Part shown: piece by piece, positions 18,099 to 26,358 of the stretch
Numbering within the stretch: position 1 is the stretch's first letter
Layout: every line of letters begins with the position of its first letter
Assembly (NCBI GenBank): GCA_963822175.1
Contig: CAWGGJ010000005.1
Coordinates: 1 to 64,000 of the forward strand
Length of the DNA stretch: 64,000 nucleotides
Reading direction: 5' to 3'
From: FEB-25 sp963822175
Lineage (GTDB): Bacteria > Chloroflexota > Anaerolineae > Anaerolineales > UBA4823
Translations under genes and position numbers: made by a program
The notes under the pieces: generated by a model
What the model saw: only the letters and a program-made list of their open reading frames with translations
Databases searched by the model: none
What the model was told of the DNA's origin: nothing

Positions 18099-19139
18099 CT
18101 ACCCAATACTGCTAATCAGCTTTTCGACTGCCTGGAAGGGGGATATTTTGCGTGACAGTACGGCTGCCAATGCCTGCTCGATAGCACCTGGTATCAACCT
18201 GGATCGAAACTCATCCATTAACCGATTTTGCAACAGGATATCCAGCTCAGTCTGTAATCGCCAACGTTCGCGCTGCTCCCAACCGCCTGTCCTTTCGAGA
18301 TGTGCCCGGTGAGCGGTAATGACATCTACGAGCTCAGGAATACCCTGCCCCTCGATAGCAACGGTACGCAGGATCGGTGGTACCCATGTGCTTTCTGAGG
18401 TGTCGGGGTCATTGTTTGCCCCAGCAATGGTTTCCAGTTTGCCATGATGCATAAATCGGTGCGGTATGGGGTGAGCCAGATCGAGCGAACCACGCAAAGC
18501 CCGTTCGGTGTTCTCCACTCCCGGAAGATCAGCTTTGTTGACCACCAAAACATCAGCAATCTCCAGGATCCCGGCTTTGATCGCCTGGATGTCATCCCCA
18601 AGTCCCGGGGCTTCCACCACGATGGTGGTGTGAGCCAATCGGGCGATATCCACTTCAGACTGGCCTGCACCGACTGTCTCGATGAGGATCATCTCGAACC
18701 CTGCTGCATCCAGCACCTGGACCACGGCAGCAGTAGCTGAAGCAATCCCACCCAGCGATCCACGCGTAGCCATCGAGCGGATGAACACACCGGGATCTCC
18801 GGCCAGATCGCGCATGCGGATACGATCCCCCAGTATCGCCCCTCCAGTAAAAGGGCTGGTGGGGTCAACTGCAACTACAGCTACCCGTCGAGGCGGCAGC
18901 TCCTTTGCAGGCCGGCGAACATGGCGGGCGAGCTGGTTAACCAGGGATGATTTCCCGGTGCCAGACGCCCCTGTTATCCCCACCAGGTGGGCTTTGCCTG
19001 TATGGGCGAAAAGGGTATCCAATGCTGACTTTCCCTCGTCTGTGCCGTTCTCCACTTGGGAAAGCGTGCGCGCCAACGATAGCCTGTCACCTGCCAATAC
19101 TCCCAGGGCAAGATCCATATCAACGATTCCGAAGGACAT
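18099..19139 (-). CDS. meaB: MeaB/ArgK-type P-loop GTPase, chaperone of a cobalamin mutase
   Basis: The 346-residue protein has Walker A GITGASGTGKSSL near residue 57, the family signature VAVDPTSPFTGGAILGDRIR, FIRSMATRGSLGG, ILIETVGAGQSE and the guanine motif VVNKAD. MeaB proteins load and protect adenosylcobalamin-dependent acyl-CoA mutases. Its ATG overlaps the stop of the cobalamin-binding subunit gene by one base (TAATG), so the pair is translationally coupled and should serve the same mutase. Confidence 0.94.
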   Translation of the reverse strand: MSFGIVDMDLALGVLAGDRLSLARTLSQVENGTDEGKSALDTLFAHTGKAHLVGITGASGTGKSSLVNQLARHVRRPAKELPPRRVAVVAVDPTSPFTGGAILGDRIRMRDLAGDPGVFIRSMATRGSLGGIASATAAVVQVLDAAGFEMILIETVGAGQSEVDIARLAHTTIVVEAPGLGDDIQAIKAGILEIADVLVVNKADLPGVENTERALRGSLDLAHPIPHRFMHHGKLETIAGANNDPDTSESTWVPPILRTVAIEGQGIPELVDVITAHRAHLERTGGWEQRERWRLQTELDILLQNRLMDEFRSRLIPGAIEQALAAVLSRKISPFQAVEKLISSIG

Positions 19140-19546
19140 TATTCATTTGCAACCATCACAGCTTTGCGGATATCGTCCACATAGGTATCGCTCAGGGTTC
19201 CAGGACCGTAAATGCCGATCACACCCAGCTTGAGCAAGAGTGGTACATCCTCATCCGGAACTATTCCACCCAGGAACACCTTCACCCGCTCCTGTCCGTT
19301 GGCTTTCAGCAGCTCAAGCACGCGCGGTACCAGAGCCATATGTGCACCCGATAGGATCGATAGGCCGACGGCATCTACATCTTCCTGCAATGCAGCTTCA
19401 GCAATCATCTCAGGCGTTTGCCGGAGACCGGTATAGATCACTTCCATACCAGCATCGCGCAAGGCACGTGCCACTACCTTGGCACCGCGATCATGCCCGT
19501 CCAACCCGGGCTTGGCAATCAATACACGTATCATTCGCTCGCTCAT
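19139..19546 (-). CDS. Stand-alone cobalamin-binding subunit of methylmalonyl-CoA-type mutase
   Basis: The 135-residue protein is a complete B12-binding domain: AKPGLDGHDRGAKVVARALR with the D-x-H-x-x-G motif whose His binds cobalt, then GLSILSGAH and FLGGIVPDEDV. GGAGG precedes the start. It corresponds to the C-terminal domain of methylmalonyl-CoA mutase, encoded separately as in archaeal and some bacterial two-subunit mutases. The catalytic TIM-barrel subunit is not in this window, so the exact mutase (methylmalonyl, ethylmalonyl or isobutyryl) is open. Confidence 0.92.
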   Translation of the reverse strand: MSERMIRVLIAKPGLDGHDRGAKVVARALRDAGMEVIYTGLRQTPEMIAEAALQEDVDAVGLSILSGAHMALVPRVLELLKANGQERVKVFLGGIVPDEDVPLLLKLGVIGIYGPGTLSDTYVDDIRKAVMVANE

Positions 19547-19914
19547 CTCGCCTCCAATCGGAGTATGTTTGAAAATTATACCAAAGAGCTGCTATTCGTT
19601 TGTGACCACTGGCTTGAAAACTGGTCTTGACGTGGGTGTAAAGTACAAATACTGATTAATGAATGGATAGAAAAACAGGTTTCATTCTTAATCGATGAAG
19701 ACTGGAATATCGGAGCACCAGGAAAAATATTTTAAGCTGAATATTAATAAACAGGATGAAATCGCCAGATTGAATGCAACTTGACAACGGTAAAGGTACC
19801 GGCATCATGCAATCATGGTAGGTTTGACCTATCTCCAAATCGCTGATTGACAATTTGGTTATAATTCTGTAAGATGTACGCATTGGAAACAGGAAAAACT
19901 AACAAGGGGATCCT
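19547..19914. other. Divergent intergenic region
   Basis: The 370 bases between the mutase subunit and the plus-strand gene hold one good plus-strand promoter (19847-19875, listed separately). No other feature recognised. Confidence 0.4.
19847..19875 (+). promoter_or_regulatory. Sigma-70-type promoter
   Basis: TTGACA at 19847-19852 and TAAGAT at 19870-19875 with a 17-base spacer, 40 bases upstream of the plus-strand start at 19915. Confidence 0.65.
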
Positions 19915-20538
19915 ATGGACAGGCTGAAACCACTGCCCGAAAGGGATAAATTCAAACACGCATTTGAAATGGTACGCCTGTACCAGAAACACGTGCTGCC
20001 ATTCGTCGAAGCACAACTGGGTTATGCGGAAATGCACAACCTGCGCTCCGTCTGGCAAGCGGGAATCATCCCTCTACGCGAAGATGGTAGTGAGAGAGAA
20101 AAGTATGAGCAGGCATACAGCAATTGGTTGTGGGTGGCACGTTGCAGTCACGATGCACTTGCTGACCAGCTCTCTAAAGAAGAGGTATTGGAATATAAAC
20201 GCCTGCTGCTTAAACTCTATGTGCAAGTCCTGGACAATCCAGACCTGGCGATGCTCCGCCTGGTCAGTGCCCACAGCGAACTGGCGAAGGCACTATTATA
20301 TGATATGCAATGGCTGACGCCAATCGAGCTAACCAGTTTCAGCAACCGAGAAGTTACCTGCGTTGTGCATGATTGCAAAATCCGGCAGCTGCCGCAATAC
20401 GAGCGCGTCTGCCGGGTGGACTGCATGCACATTGGTGCTGCTTATGCCAATAAGGTTTATCATCTCACGCGGGTTACCGTTCCAGTAGATCACGGTTGTA
20501 CGTTCACCCTCACTCCCTGGGAAAAGCAGGAAGCTTAA
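19915..20538 (+). CDS. Hypothetical protein, possibly ATC-hydrolase-like
   Basis: The 207-residue soluble protein starts at an ATG with AAGGGGA upstream. The N-terminal two thirds are helical and charged; the C-terminal part has two cysteine clusters (CVVHDCKI, VCRVDC) and ends DHGCTFTLTPWE. The late 'G-C-T-F' ending resembles the L-2-amino-thiazoline-4-carboxylate hydrolase family, but I am not confident of that. It has its own promoter and is followed by a strong hairpin, so it is probably monocistronic. Confidence 0.6.
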   Translation: MDRLKPLPERDKFKHAFEMVRLYQKHVLPFVEAQLGYAEMHNLRSVWQAGIIPLREDGSEREKYEQAYSNWLWVARCSHDALADQLSKEEVLEYKRLLLKLYVQVLDNPDLAMLRLVSAHSELAKALLYDMQWLTPIELTSFSNREVTCVVHDCKIRQLPQYERVCRVDCMHIGAAYANKVYHLTRVTVPVDHGCTFTLTPWEKQEA

Positions 20539-20547
20539 TAAGCAAAG

Positions 20548-20580
20548 ACATCCAGATTCCAGCGTATGGAATCTGGATGT
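20548..20580. terminator. Stem-loop between convergent genes
   Basis: ACATCCAGATTCCA (20548-20561) pairs perfectly with TGGAATCTGGATGT (20567-20580) around a five-base loop, between the convergent hypothetical and rubrerythrin genes. There is no clear T-run on either side, so it is a probable bidirectional terminator rather than a certain one. Confidence 0.65.
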
Positions 20581-20599
20581 CTGCTAGGACAACAGGTAA

Positions 20600-21103
20600 T
20601 TAATTAATTCGCTCGAATTTTTCCGCGGGTGTCTTGCAAACCGGGCAGATCCCCTCGAGTGGTCCTTCGTGGGTGTAACCACAGATCGGGCATACGTAAT
20701 AATCTACTTCCTTCAAGGGCTGTTGAGCCTCCACGGCTGCCAAAGCCTTGCGGTAAAGCTCCTCGTGTACCTTCTCGACTTCCCAGGCCCACTTAAATGA
20801 GTTCAGAGCACGTTTCATCAATTCTGCTTCGGCGTCCTTGATGAATCCGGGGTACATCGACACCACTTCGTAGCTCTCCCCTTCAATGGCAGCTTTCAGA
20901 TTGTCATTTGTGGACCCGACTCCATCCAAAGCGCGAAAATGGTTGTGGGCGTGAACAGTTTCCGCTGCAGCCGCGGCGCGGAACAGCTTGGCAACCTGTG
21001 TGTAACCATCTGCGTCCGCTTTCTTGGCAAAAGCCAGGTACTTGCGATTTGCCTGTGATTCACCGGCAAAAGCAGCTTTTAAATCATCTACCGTCTTGGT
21101 CAT
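20600..21103 (-). CDS. rbr: Rubrerythrin
   Basis: I place the start at the second ATG (21103), because AAGGAG lies between it and an earlier in-frame ATG. The 167-residue protein has the ferritin-like di-iron domain (FAGESQANRKYLAF with E-x6-Y, AAAETVHAHNHF, IEGESYEVVSMYPGF, KVHEELYRKAL) and a C-terminal rubredoxin-like knuckle CPIC ... CPVC. It reduces hydrogen peroxide in the cytoplasm of anaerobes and microaerophiles. It lies near bacterioferritin on the same strand, a small oxidative-stress/iron group. Confidence 0.95.
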   Translation of the reverse strand: MTKTVDDLKAAFAGESQANRKYLAFAKKADADGYTQVAKLFRAAAAAETVHAHNHFRALDGVGSTNDNLKAAIEGESYEVVSMYPGFIKDAEAELMKRALNSFKWAWEVEKVHEELYRKALAAVEAQQPLKEVDYYVCPICGYTHEGPLEGICPVCKTPAEKFERIN

Positions 21104-21323
21104 TGCATTCTCCTTCATGGATATTATCTATTTCAAATTTTATAAGATAAAAATACTCACCTATTGGAGGTACACCATTGATGGGCGACATATTTCCGGA
21201 TACTTTTTCCAAAATTTCGGATTGTTAGAAATCCGAAATTCTACTGCAAGCTATGACCACCGGGCTGGCATCAACGGGATAATTTCTTTGGAGATCAAGC
21301 AGCAAGGTGTCGCCCTGGCAAAC

Positions 21324-21791
21324 TCAACCAACCTGCTCGACCAGGTAGGACTGGATGCCCATCATCTTCACCTGGTCCAACTGAGCTTCTATCCAATCCA
21401 CATGGTCTTCTTCATCGGTGAGGATGGAATCTAATAACTCCCGGCTGCCGTTATCATTCAGCTCGTATGCTAACCGGACAGCCTCATTGTATCCCTTGAC
21501 TGCACCATACTCAGCAGCCAGGTCATTTTTAAGCTGCGCTTCAATATCAGCACCGATGGTGATTTTCTTTAGTTTGCTGACGATGGGTATTCCTTCAAGA
21601 AATATTATACGAGCGATCAATTTTTCCGCATGCTTCATCTCTGTAATTGCACGCCCTTCAACAGCTTTGTGCAACTTCTCCAAGCCCCAATTGTCACACA
21701 TCTCGGAATGCACCATATACTGGCTGATGGCTGTCAGTTCGTCGGATAATAAGTTGTTCAACGCGGCAATAATCTGGTCGTTCCCTTTCAT
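21324..21791 (-). CDS. bfr: Bacterioferritin
   Basis: The 155-residue protein carries every canonical ligand at the usual number: ferroxidase residues Glu18, Glu51, His54, Glu94, Glu127 and His130, and the haem-axial Met52. It should form a 24-mer that oxidises and stores iron, with haem between subunit pairs. AGGAGG lies upstream of the start. Confidence 0.95.
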   Translation of the reverse strand: MKGNDQIIAALNNLLSDELTAISQYMVHSEMCDNWGLEKLHKAVEGRAITEMKHAEKLIARIIFLEGIPIVSKLKKITIGADIEAQLKNDLAAEYGAVKGYNEAVRLAYELNDNGSRELLDSILTDEEDHVDWIEAQLDQVKMMGIQSYLVEQVG

Positions 21792-21964
21792 TGGAAAATC
21801 CTCCTAATATTAGAATTTTATTAACGTATGCTTCTACTTCGCTATTATATTATCACCCGACTTGTCTGGGTAGTTATATCCTTCCTATCCTAACAATCTA
21901 AAAATAACTTCGCAAAAGGACTTTATTTTAACTGACTTGATGAGTCACCTTTTCAATGCACGAA

Positions 21965-22996
21965 TCAACCTTCAAGGCTTAATGGTTTCCCATCAGCCAA
22001 GATAGATGGATGCAGCATTACCAGGTCTAGGTGGAGATTGGAATGATTCTGACCTCCAAAATGGTTATTCATCCCGATAGCAATGTGCACGCTGCCGCTT
22101 AGTTTCTCATCCAACATGATATCTCCTGTGAGATCCTTCACACCTGGATTCAAACCAATGCCCAACTCGGCGATACGATCCTTGTCTCCAGTAGAAACTG
22201 CCAATAACTCCTCAAGTGGTTGTGTTGCTTCTGCATCCGGCGCATCGATTTGTACCACTCTGCCGCCTTCAAAAGTAAGGCTGAGCTTCTCAATGACCTT
22301 ACCGCGGATGAATGCCCTATCAATCACAGCTACACCGACTGCTGAATACTCCAATGGTGCCACATACACCTCACCGTATGGTAACCCGCTATGATCCTGG
22401 TGAATAGGTCGTCCAGTTATTGATAGGATGAGGTCTGTGCCGAGTGGAGTGGTGAGATGAATCTGATTGGCAGTCGTCAAAAGTGCAGCTACATGCTCCT
22501 GCAACGCATCCAGTATTTCATTATCGACACCCATTGCCTGAAAGTATCTTTGGCGTAGCAGAACCAGTGGTACAGCGTATGCATCTGCCAATGCCTGGGT
22601 AGGGTTGATGACAGTGAAGTGCCGGCACTCTAACCGGTCTGCCTCATCTAGTAGAGCAATCCACTCAGAAGCCATTGCCCGGCGGCGGGATATCTCAACC
22701 CCGGGGATATATCCGCCATGATCCCGCACTTCAATGATGGCATTGACATCCCTTAAAAAGTGTAATTCGTGCTCGGGTATCAGTCCCAGGTATTCCTGGG
22801 ATACTTCCTTCCCGATACGCTGTAGTAATGGCTCTATGATCAGTCGAATGCTCCAAAATGCGCCTCGAGCGCGGATGTGATATGCCAGTGCTTCAATAAA
22901 ATCCAACGAGTGAGAGCTAGCCCATATCCAAATGACCTGCCCTGGAGCAACAGCCAGCGTTTCTACCGCCTTTTCAGCCAGGCTCTCAATATCCAT
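21965..22996 (-). CDS. M29-like aminopeptidase family protein
   Basis: The 343-residue protein has the M29 layout: an N-terminal LAEKAVETLAVAPGQVIWIW, a central TTPLGTDLILSITGRPIHQD with a G-x-PYGEVYVAPLE motif, and a C-terminal ELGIGLNPGVKDLTGDIMLD followed by SVHIAIGMNNHFGGQNHSNL and HLDLVM. The GE near 220, the E of LDEKL and the H of NHSNLHLD are likely metal ligands by family comparison. M29 enzymes are cytosolic metallo-aminopeptidases. At 343 residues it is shorter than the usual 400 or so. No good ribosome binding site is visible. Confidence 0.78.
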   Translation of the reverse strand: MDIESLAEKAVETLAVAPGQVIWIWASSHSLDFIEALAYHIRARGAFWSIRLIIEPLLQRIGKEVSQEYLGLIPEHELHFLRDVNAIIEVRDHGGYIPGVEISRRRAMASEWIALLDEADRLECRHFTVINPTQALADAYAVPLVLLRQRYFQAMGVDNEILDALQEHVAALLTTANQIHLTTPLGTDLILSITGRPIHQDHSGLPYGEVYVAPLEYSAVGVAVIDRAFIRGKVIEKLSLTFEGGRVVQIDAPDAEATQPLEELLAVSTGDKDRIAELGIGLNPGVKDLTGDIMLDEKLSGSVHIAIGMNNHFGGQNHSNLHLDLVMLHPSILADGKPLSLEG

Positions 22997-23089
22997 GGAC
23001 TGATTCTATCAGGGTTCAAAACCTTTTATTTTCGAAAATCTGGTAATATTCCTTCAGGCACTCTTACTAAATTGGATAAGGAGGTTGCC

Positions 23090-24283
23090 TTGATCAATCG
23101 GGATAAGATCGATGAATGGATCCATGAGGTGGAAGAAAGACCTGCATCGGCGGCACTGATTATTCAATACATAGCCAACCGGTTAAGCGAGCTTGCCGCC
23201 CGGGAAGAAGAGCTGGCAGCTCAAAACATCGAGCTACTCAGCGGGCGTAAAGTGGAAGAGTATGAGAACCGGATAGCAAGCCTTGAATATCAGCTGGAGC
23301 TCCTGAAGCGCCAGCTGGGCGGTGAGATAATACTTCCCACCGAAGCACCGACTCCTAAACCACTTCAAGAGCTGATCAACCTGCTGGTATATACCCCCCT
23401 TGGGCAGGTATTGCGGGTGGAAATTGATCCGGCAGGGTTGGCTTCAGGGCAAACCATAGCCACACTTACCAGCGATAATCCTCTCGAGAGCATGCTGCCG
23501 GATATGCTTATTACCACTTCACAGGAGGAGCTGCTGTTTTTGTTCAATTCCGGACGGACAGTATCCATGCCTGTGGCACACCTACCTGCACCCAATACCG
23601 GCAACCTGGATTGGCAGAATGCATTCATCCAGGAACCACGTATCAGGGAGCAGCTCACGACAATCCAGCCGGTTGCCAGGATGTCACTCTATGAATTATG
23701 CCTCCAGGCCAGCCGACGGGGTTATGTGAAGAAAACAAAGACCTCCTACCTTGCCTCCCACATAACTGAAAATTATATCGGAACGGGTGTTAAACTCCCC
23801 GCAGATAAAACCTGCCGCCTGACATTTGCAGGCAAGGAGGACATCTTTATCATGGTCAGCCGTGAAGGGTATATCTTCAGCATGCAGGCAGACCAGCTGC
23901 CCGTTGCCATTGAGGAGGTCATTCACCTCGGGATTTCAGATCATATCGTGGCAGCCTTCGTGGCAGGTCAAAAACCATCCCTGGTTTTCATCACCCAAAA
24001 TGGCAAAGCTGTTCACCGCAACATCGACTGGCTTGAACCGGCAAGCTCCTTTAAGACAAAAGGTCAGCCATTGCTATCAAAAGAGAGGCGTGAGGCAGGT
24101 GTGCGAATAGTTGGGGCTGCCGCAGTGGACGAAATTGATTGGGGTATTCTGCTCTACAGTGATGGAGTGTTGAAGGCAATCAGTCTCGATGAGCTGCTGG
24201 CTGCCGGCGCGATTCAAACTAATCAGCCAAACGCTTCCATCCTGAGCTTCTCGAGCTTTCACCTTCCAGGGATGGAGAAATAG
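23090..24283 (+). CDS. Coiled-coil protein with a GyrA-C-terminal-like beta-pinwheel domain
   Basis: AAGGAGG sits five bases before a TTG at 23090, which I take as the start. The 397-residue protein has a charged helix at about 10-85 with heptads (LAAREEELAAQNIELLSGRK, YENRIASLEYQLELLKRQLG). The rest contains blade-like repeats in the style of the GyrA/ParC C-terminal domain: EELLFLFNSGRTVSMPVAHL, DIFIMVSREGYIFSMQADQL, SLVFITQNGKAVHRNIDWL and WGILLYSDGVLKAISLDELL. The catalytic gyrase domains are absent and no GyrA-box is evident. It may bind DNA or a protein partner. It is 37 bases upstream of an Hsp70-like gene on the same strand, and the two probably work together. Confidence 0.7.
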   Translation: MINRDKIDEWIHEVEERPASAALIIQYIANRLSELAAREEELAAQNIELLSGRKVEEYENRIASLEYQLELLKRQLGGEIILPTEAPTPKPLQELINLLVYTPLGQVLRVEIDPAGLASGQTIATLTSDNPLESMLPDMLITTSQEELLFLFNSGRTVSMPVAHLPAPNTGNLDWQNAFIQEPRIREQLTTIQPVARMSLYELCLQASRRGYVKKTKTSYLASHITENYIGTGVKLPADKTCRLTFAGKEDIFIMVSREGYIFSMQADQLPVAIEEVIHLGISDHIVAAFVAGQKPSLVFITQNGKAVHRNIDWLEPASSFKTKGQPLLSKERREAGVRIVGAAAVDEIDWGILLYSDGVLKAISLDELLAAGAIQTNQPNASILSFSSFHLPGMEK

Positions 24284-24320
24284 TTGCCCATGATACTTTT
24301 TCCAAGAGGTGGTAAATAAC

Positions 24321-25652
24321 ATGGGACTGCACGTAGGGATTGACTTTGGTACGTCAAATTCAGGAGTGGCCATCTACCAAGGCGACCAGGTTCACATCTT
24401 GCCAATTGACACCAAAAGCCTCGTCCCCGAAGTAGTAAAGACTATCCTGTATATTACCCGGGATTACAAGCCCTTCATCGGGCAGGAAGCGGTGGAGCTG
24501 TACTACAAGCAAAACATCAACCGGCAACGGCGCTTTGTGAAAAAGTGGGCAGGGGAGATAGATTATCGCGGTGCCGACTTGCATTATGTGCGCGATGTGT
24601 ATGTTTACGTCGACGAGCTGCAGCCAGGCAGATTGATGCAATTCATCAAGACTGCCTTACGCTCAGAGAAATATCCCGGGACACAGGTATTTGACCGTTT
24701 CTACAGCCTAAGCGATATCATCGCAACGTATCTGAAGATATTGAAACAGCGGTCAGAAGCACTTCTCAAAGAAGAAATCAGTGCAGTCACTTTGGGCAGG
24801 CCTGTCGAGTTCTCACCAGTGCCTGAATTGGATCAGAAGGCGCAAGACACACTTTACCAGGCTGCATTGGAGGCAGGCTTCAAGCAGGTAAATTTTGAAC
24901 TCGAGCCCATTGCAGCAGCCATTTATTACGAAATATCACTCAACAAACCTCAAAATGTGCTCGTATTTGATTTTGGGGGCGGTACCCTGGACCTGACCAT
25001 CATGCGGTTGGGTGATCCCCGCCGTCGCATGGTATACGCCAGTGGTGGCATTGGCATTGCAGGGAGTGATTTTGACCGAGCTATCATTGAAGAACGCATG
25101 CTACCCCACTTTGGGAAAGGAGTGGTTCACAATGACCCGGAAATCCTAAAATTGATCGATACCATCCCGGATTGGGCTGCGTTGCCTGAATCAAGCACAC
25201 CCCTTGCCAGGGCTGAACTGGATCGAGCCATCCGAGCAGGACATGCCCCAGTCAGGTTAAAGGCGCTCGAATCCCTGATCTTCAATGACCTGGCTTTCTC
25301 GTTTTACAATATGATCGAAGCAACAAAGATCACTCTATCAGGCAGCGGTGTGGCAGTGGCAAAGATGAAGGAAAAAAGCATGGATATCTGGGAATTGTAT
25401 ACGCGTACGCAGTTTGAAAAAGATATCCGGGAACATATTCAGCACATCGAACAGGTCCTGATGAATACTCTCTCAAGCTCAGGAATGGAACCAGATCAGA
25501 TCGATGCAGTGGTCAAAACCGGTGGATCTTCCAATATACCGGTTTTCTCTGAAATGTTGGGGAGAATCTTTGCTTTTGATAAAGTAAAGTCATCGGATGT
25601 ATTTAATAGCGTCACCGCTGGCCTGGCGATCAAAGCTCATCAAAATTCCTAG
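24321..25652 (+). CDS. Hsp70-like ATPase (YegD type), lacking a full substrate-binding domain
   Basis: I choose the ATG at 24321 with AAGAGGTGG upstream over an in-frame GTG 12 bases earlier. The 443-residue protein has the actin/Hsp70 nucleotide fold: phosphate 1 GIDFGTSNSGVAIY, phosphate 2 VLVFDFGGGTLDLTI near 215 and the adenosine motif VVKTGGSSNIPVFSEML near 395. There is no C-terminal SBD or EEVD tail, as in YegD. Its likely partner is the preceding pinwheel protein, and a short helical protein follows about 150 bases on. Confidence 0.9.
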   Translation: MGLHVGIDFGTSNSGVAIYQGDQVHILPIDTKSLVPEVVKTILYITRDYKPFIGQEAVELYYKQNINRQRRFVKKWAGEIDYRGADLHYVRDVYVYVDELQPGRLMQFIKTALRSEKYPGTQVFDRFYSLSDIIATYLKILKQRSEALLKEEISAVTLGRPVEFSPVPELDQKAQDTLYQAALEAGFKQVNFELEPIAAAIYYEISLNKPQNVLVFDFGGGTLDLTIMRLGDPRRRMVYASGGIGIAGSDFDRAIIEERMLPHFGKGVVHNDPEILKLIDTIPDWAALPESSTPLARAELDRAIRAGHAPVRLKALESLIFNDLAFSFYNMIEATKITLSGSGVAVAKMKEKSMDIWELYTRTQFEKDIREHIQHIEQVLMNTLSSSGMEPDQIDAVVKTGGSSNIPVFSEMLGRIFAFDKVKSSDVFNSVTAGLAIKAHQNS

Positions 25653-25804
25653 GCCTTTTAAGGTGATGGGGGAAAATAAATGTGCTTAATCTCATAAAAT
25701 TCTCATGGCATCGAAAATAGTTTATATTACAATTTCTATCATTAATATCGAGTTTCATAATAGATCAAACACACCCTTTTAAATCAACAGGAAGATGGAA
25801 AAGC

Positions 25805-26272
25805 ATGGTAAAAAAACAAGATTTCGATCTCCCGGCAGCACATAAATACTTCTCAGCAGAGTGCTTCAACCGGGCATGGGATTATATCGACAAACCAGCG
25901 CGTACCAATGAGCAAGCAGATAAAATGCTCCAATTGAGCTTCGCCTCCCTGTGGCATTGGACTCAAAGAGAAGATTGTACACCTACCAATCTATCCATTG
26001 GATATTGGCAGGTATCCAGGGTTTTCGCCCTGCTCAGACAGGCAGATAACGCCAGGCATTATGGAGAGCTTTGCCTGGAAGCCTCTCAGAAGGATGGCGT
26101 CGAGCCATATTTTGCAGGAGCCGCATATGAAGCCCTGGCTCGTTCTGAAATGGTCGCAGGCAATGAACAAGAGATGGAACGATACCTCATCCAGGCACAC
26201 CAGATTGCAGCTTCACTCCCAGATCCTGAAGAAAAACAACAATTACTGAAAGACTTGTCTACCATCCGCTGA
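25805..26272 (+). CDS. Hypothetical helical (TPR-like) protein
   Basis: The 155-residue protein starts at an ATG with GGAAG upstream. It is alpha-helical with tetratricopeptide-like spacing (YWQVSRVFALLRQADNARHY, GAAYEALARSEMVAGNEQEM) and no membrane segment. Such small proteins are usually protein-interaction adaptors. It follows the Hsp70-like gene on the same strand; function unknown. Confidence 0.7.
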   Translation: MVKKQDFDLPAAHKYFSAECFNRAWDYIDKPARTNEQADKMLQLSFASLWHWTQREDCTPTNLSIGYWQVSRVFALLRQADNARHYGELCLEASQKDGVEPYFAGAAYEALARSEMVAGNEQEMERYLIQAHQIAASLPDPEEKQQLLKDLSTIR

Positions 26273-26281
26273 CAAAAAAAG

Positions 26282-26313
26282 GCCAGGCTTCACCCGGAAC
26301 AGGGGTGCCTGGC
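26282..26313. terminator. Hairpin between the TPR-like gene and dnaE
   Basis: GCCAGGC (26282-26288) pairs with GCCTGGC (26307-26313), with an inner CACCC/GGGTG stem. Seven A precede it, so the T-run falls on the minus strand. It may still end the plus-strand transcript from the chaperone genes. Confidence 0.55.
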
Positions 26314-26358
26314 GGGTTCAGCCTTTCCACCTACCTTAAGCAGGGTTACAATCCCACT

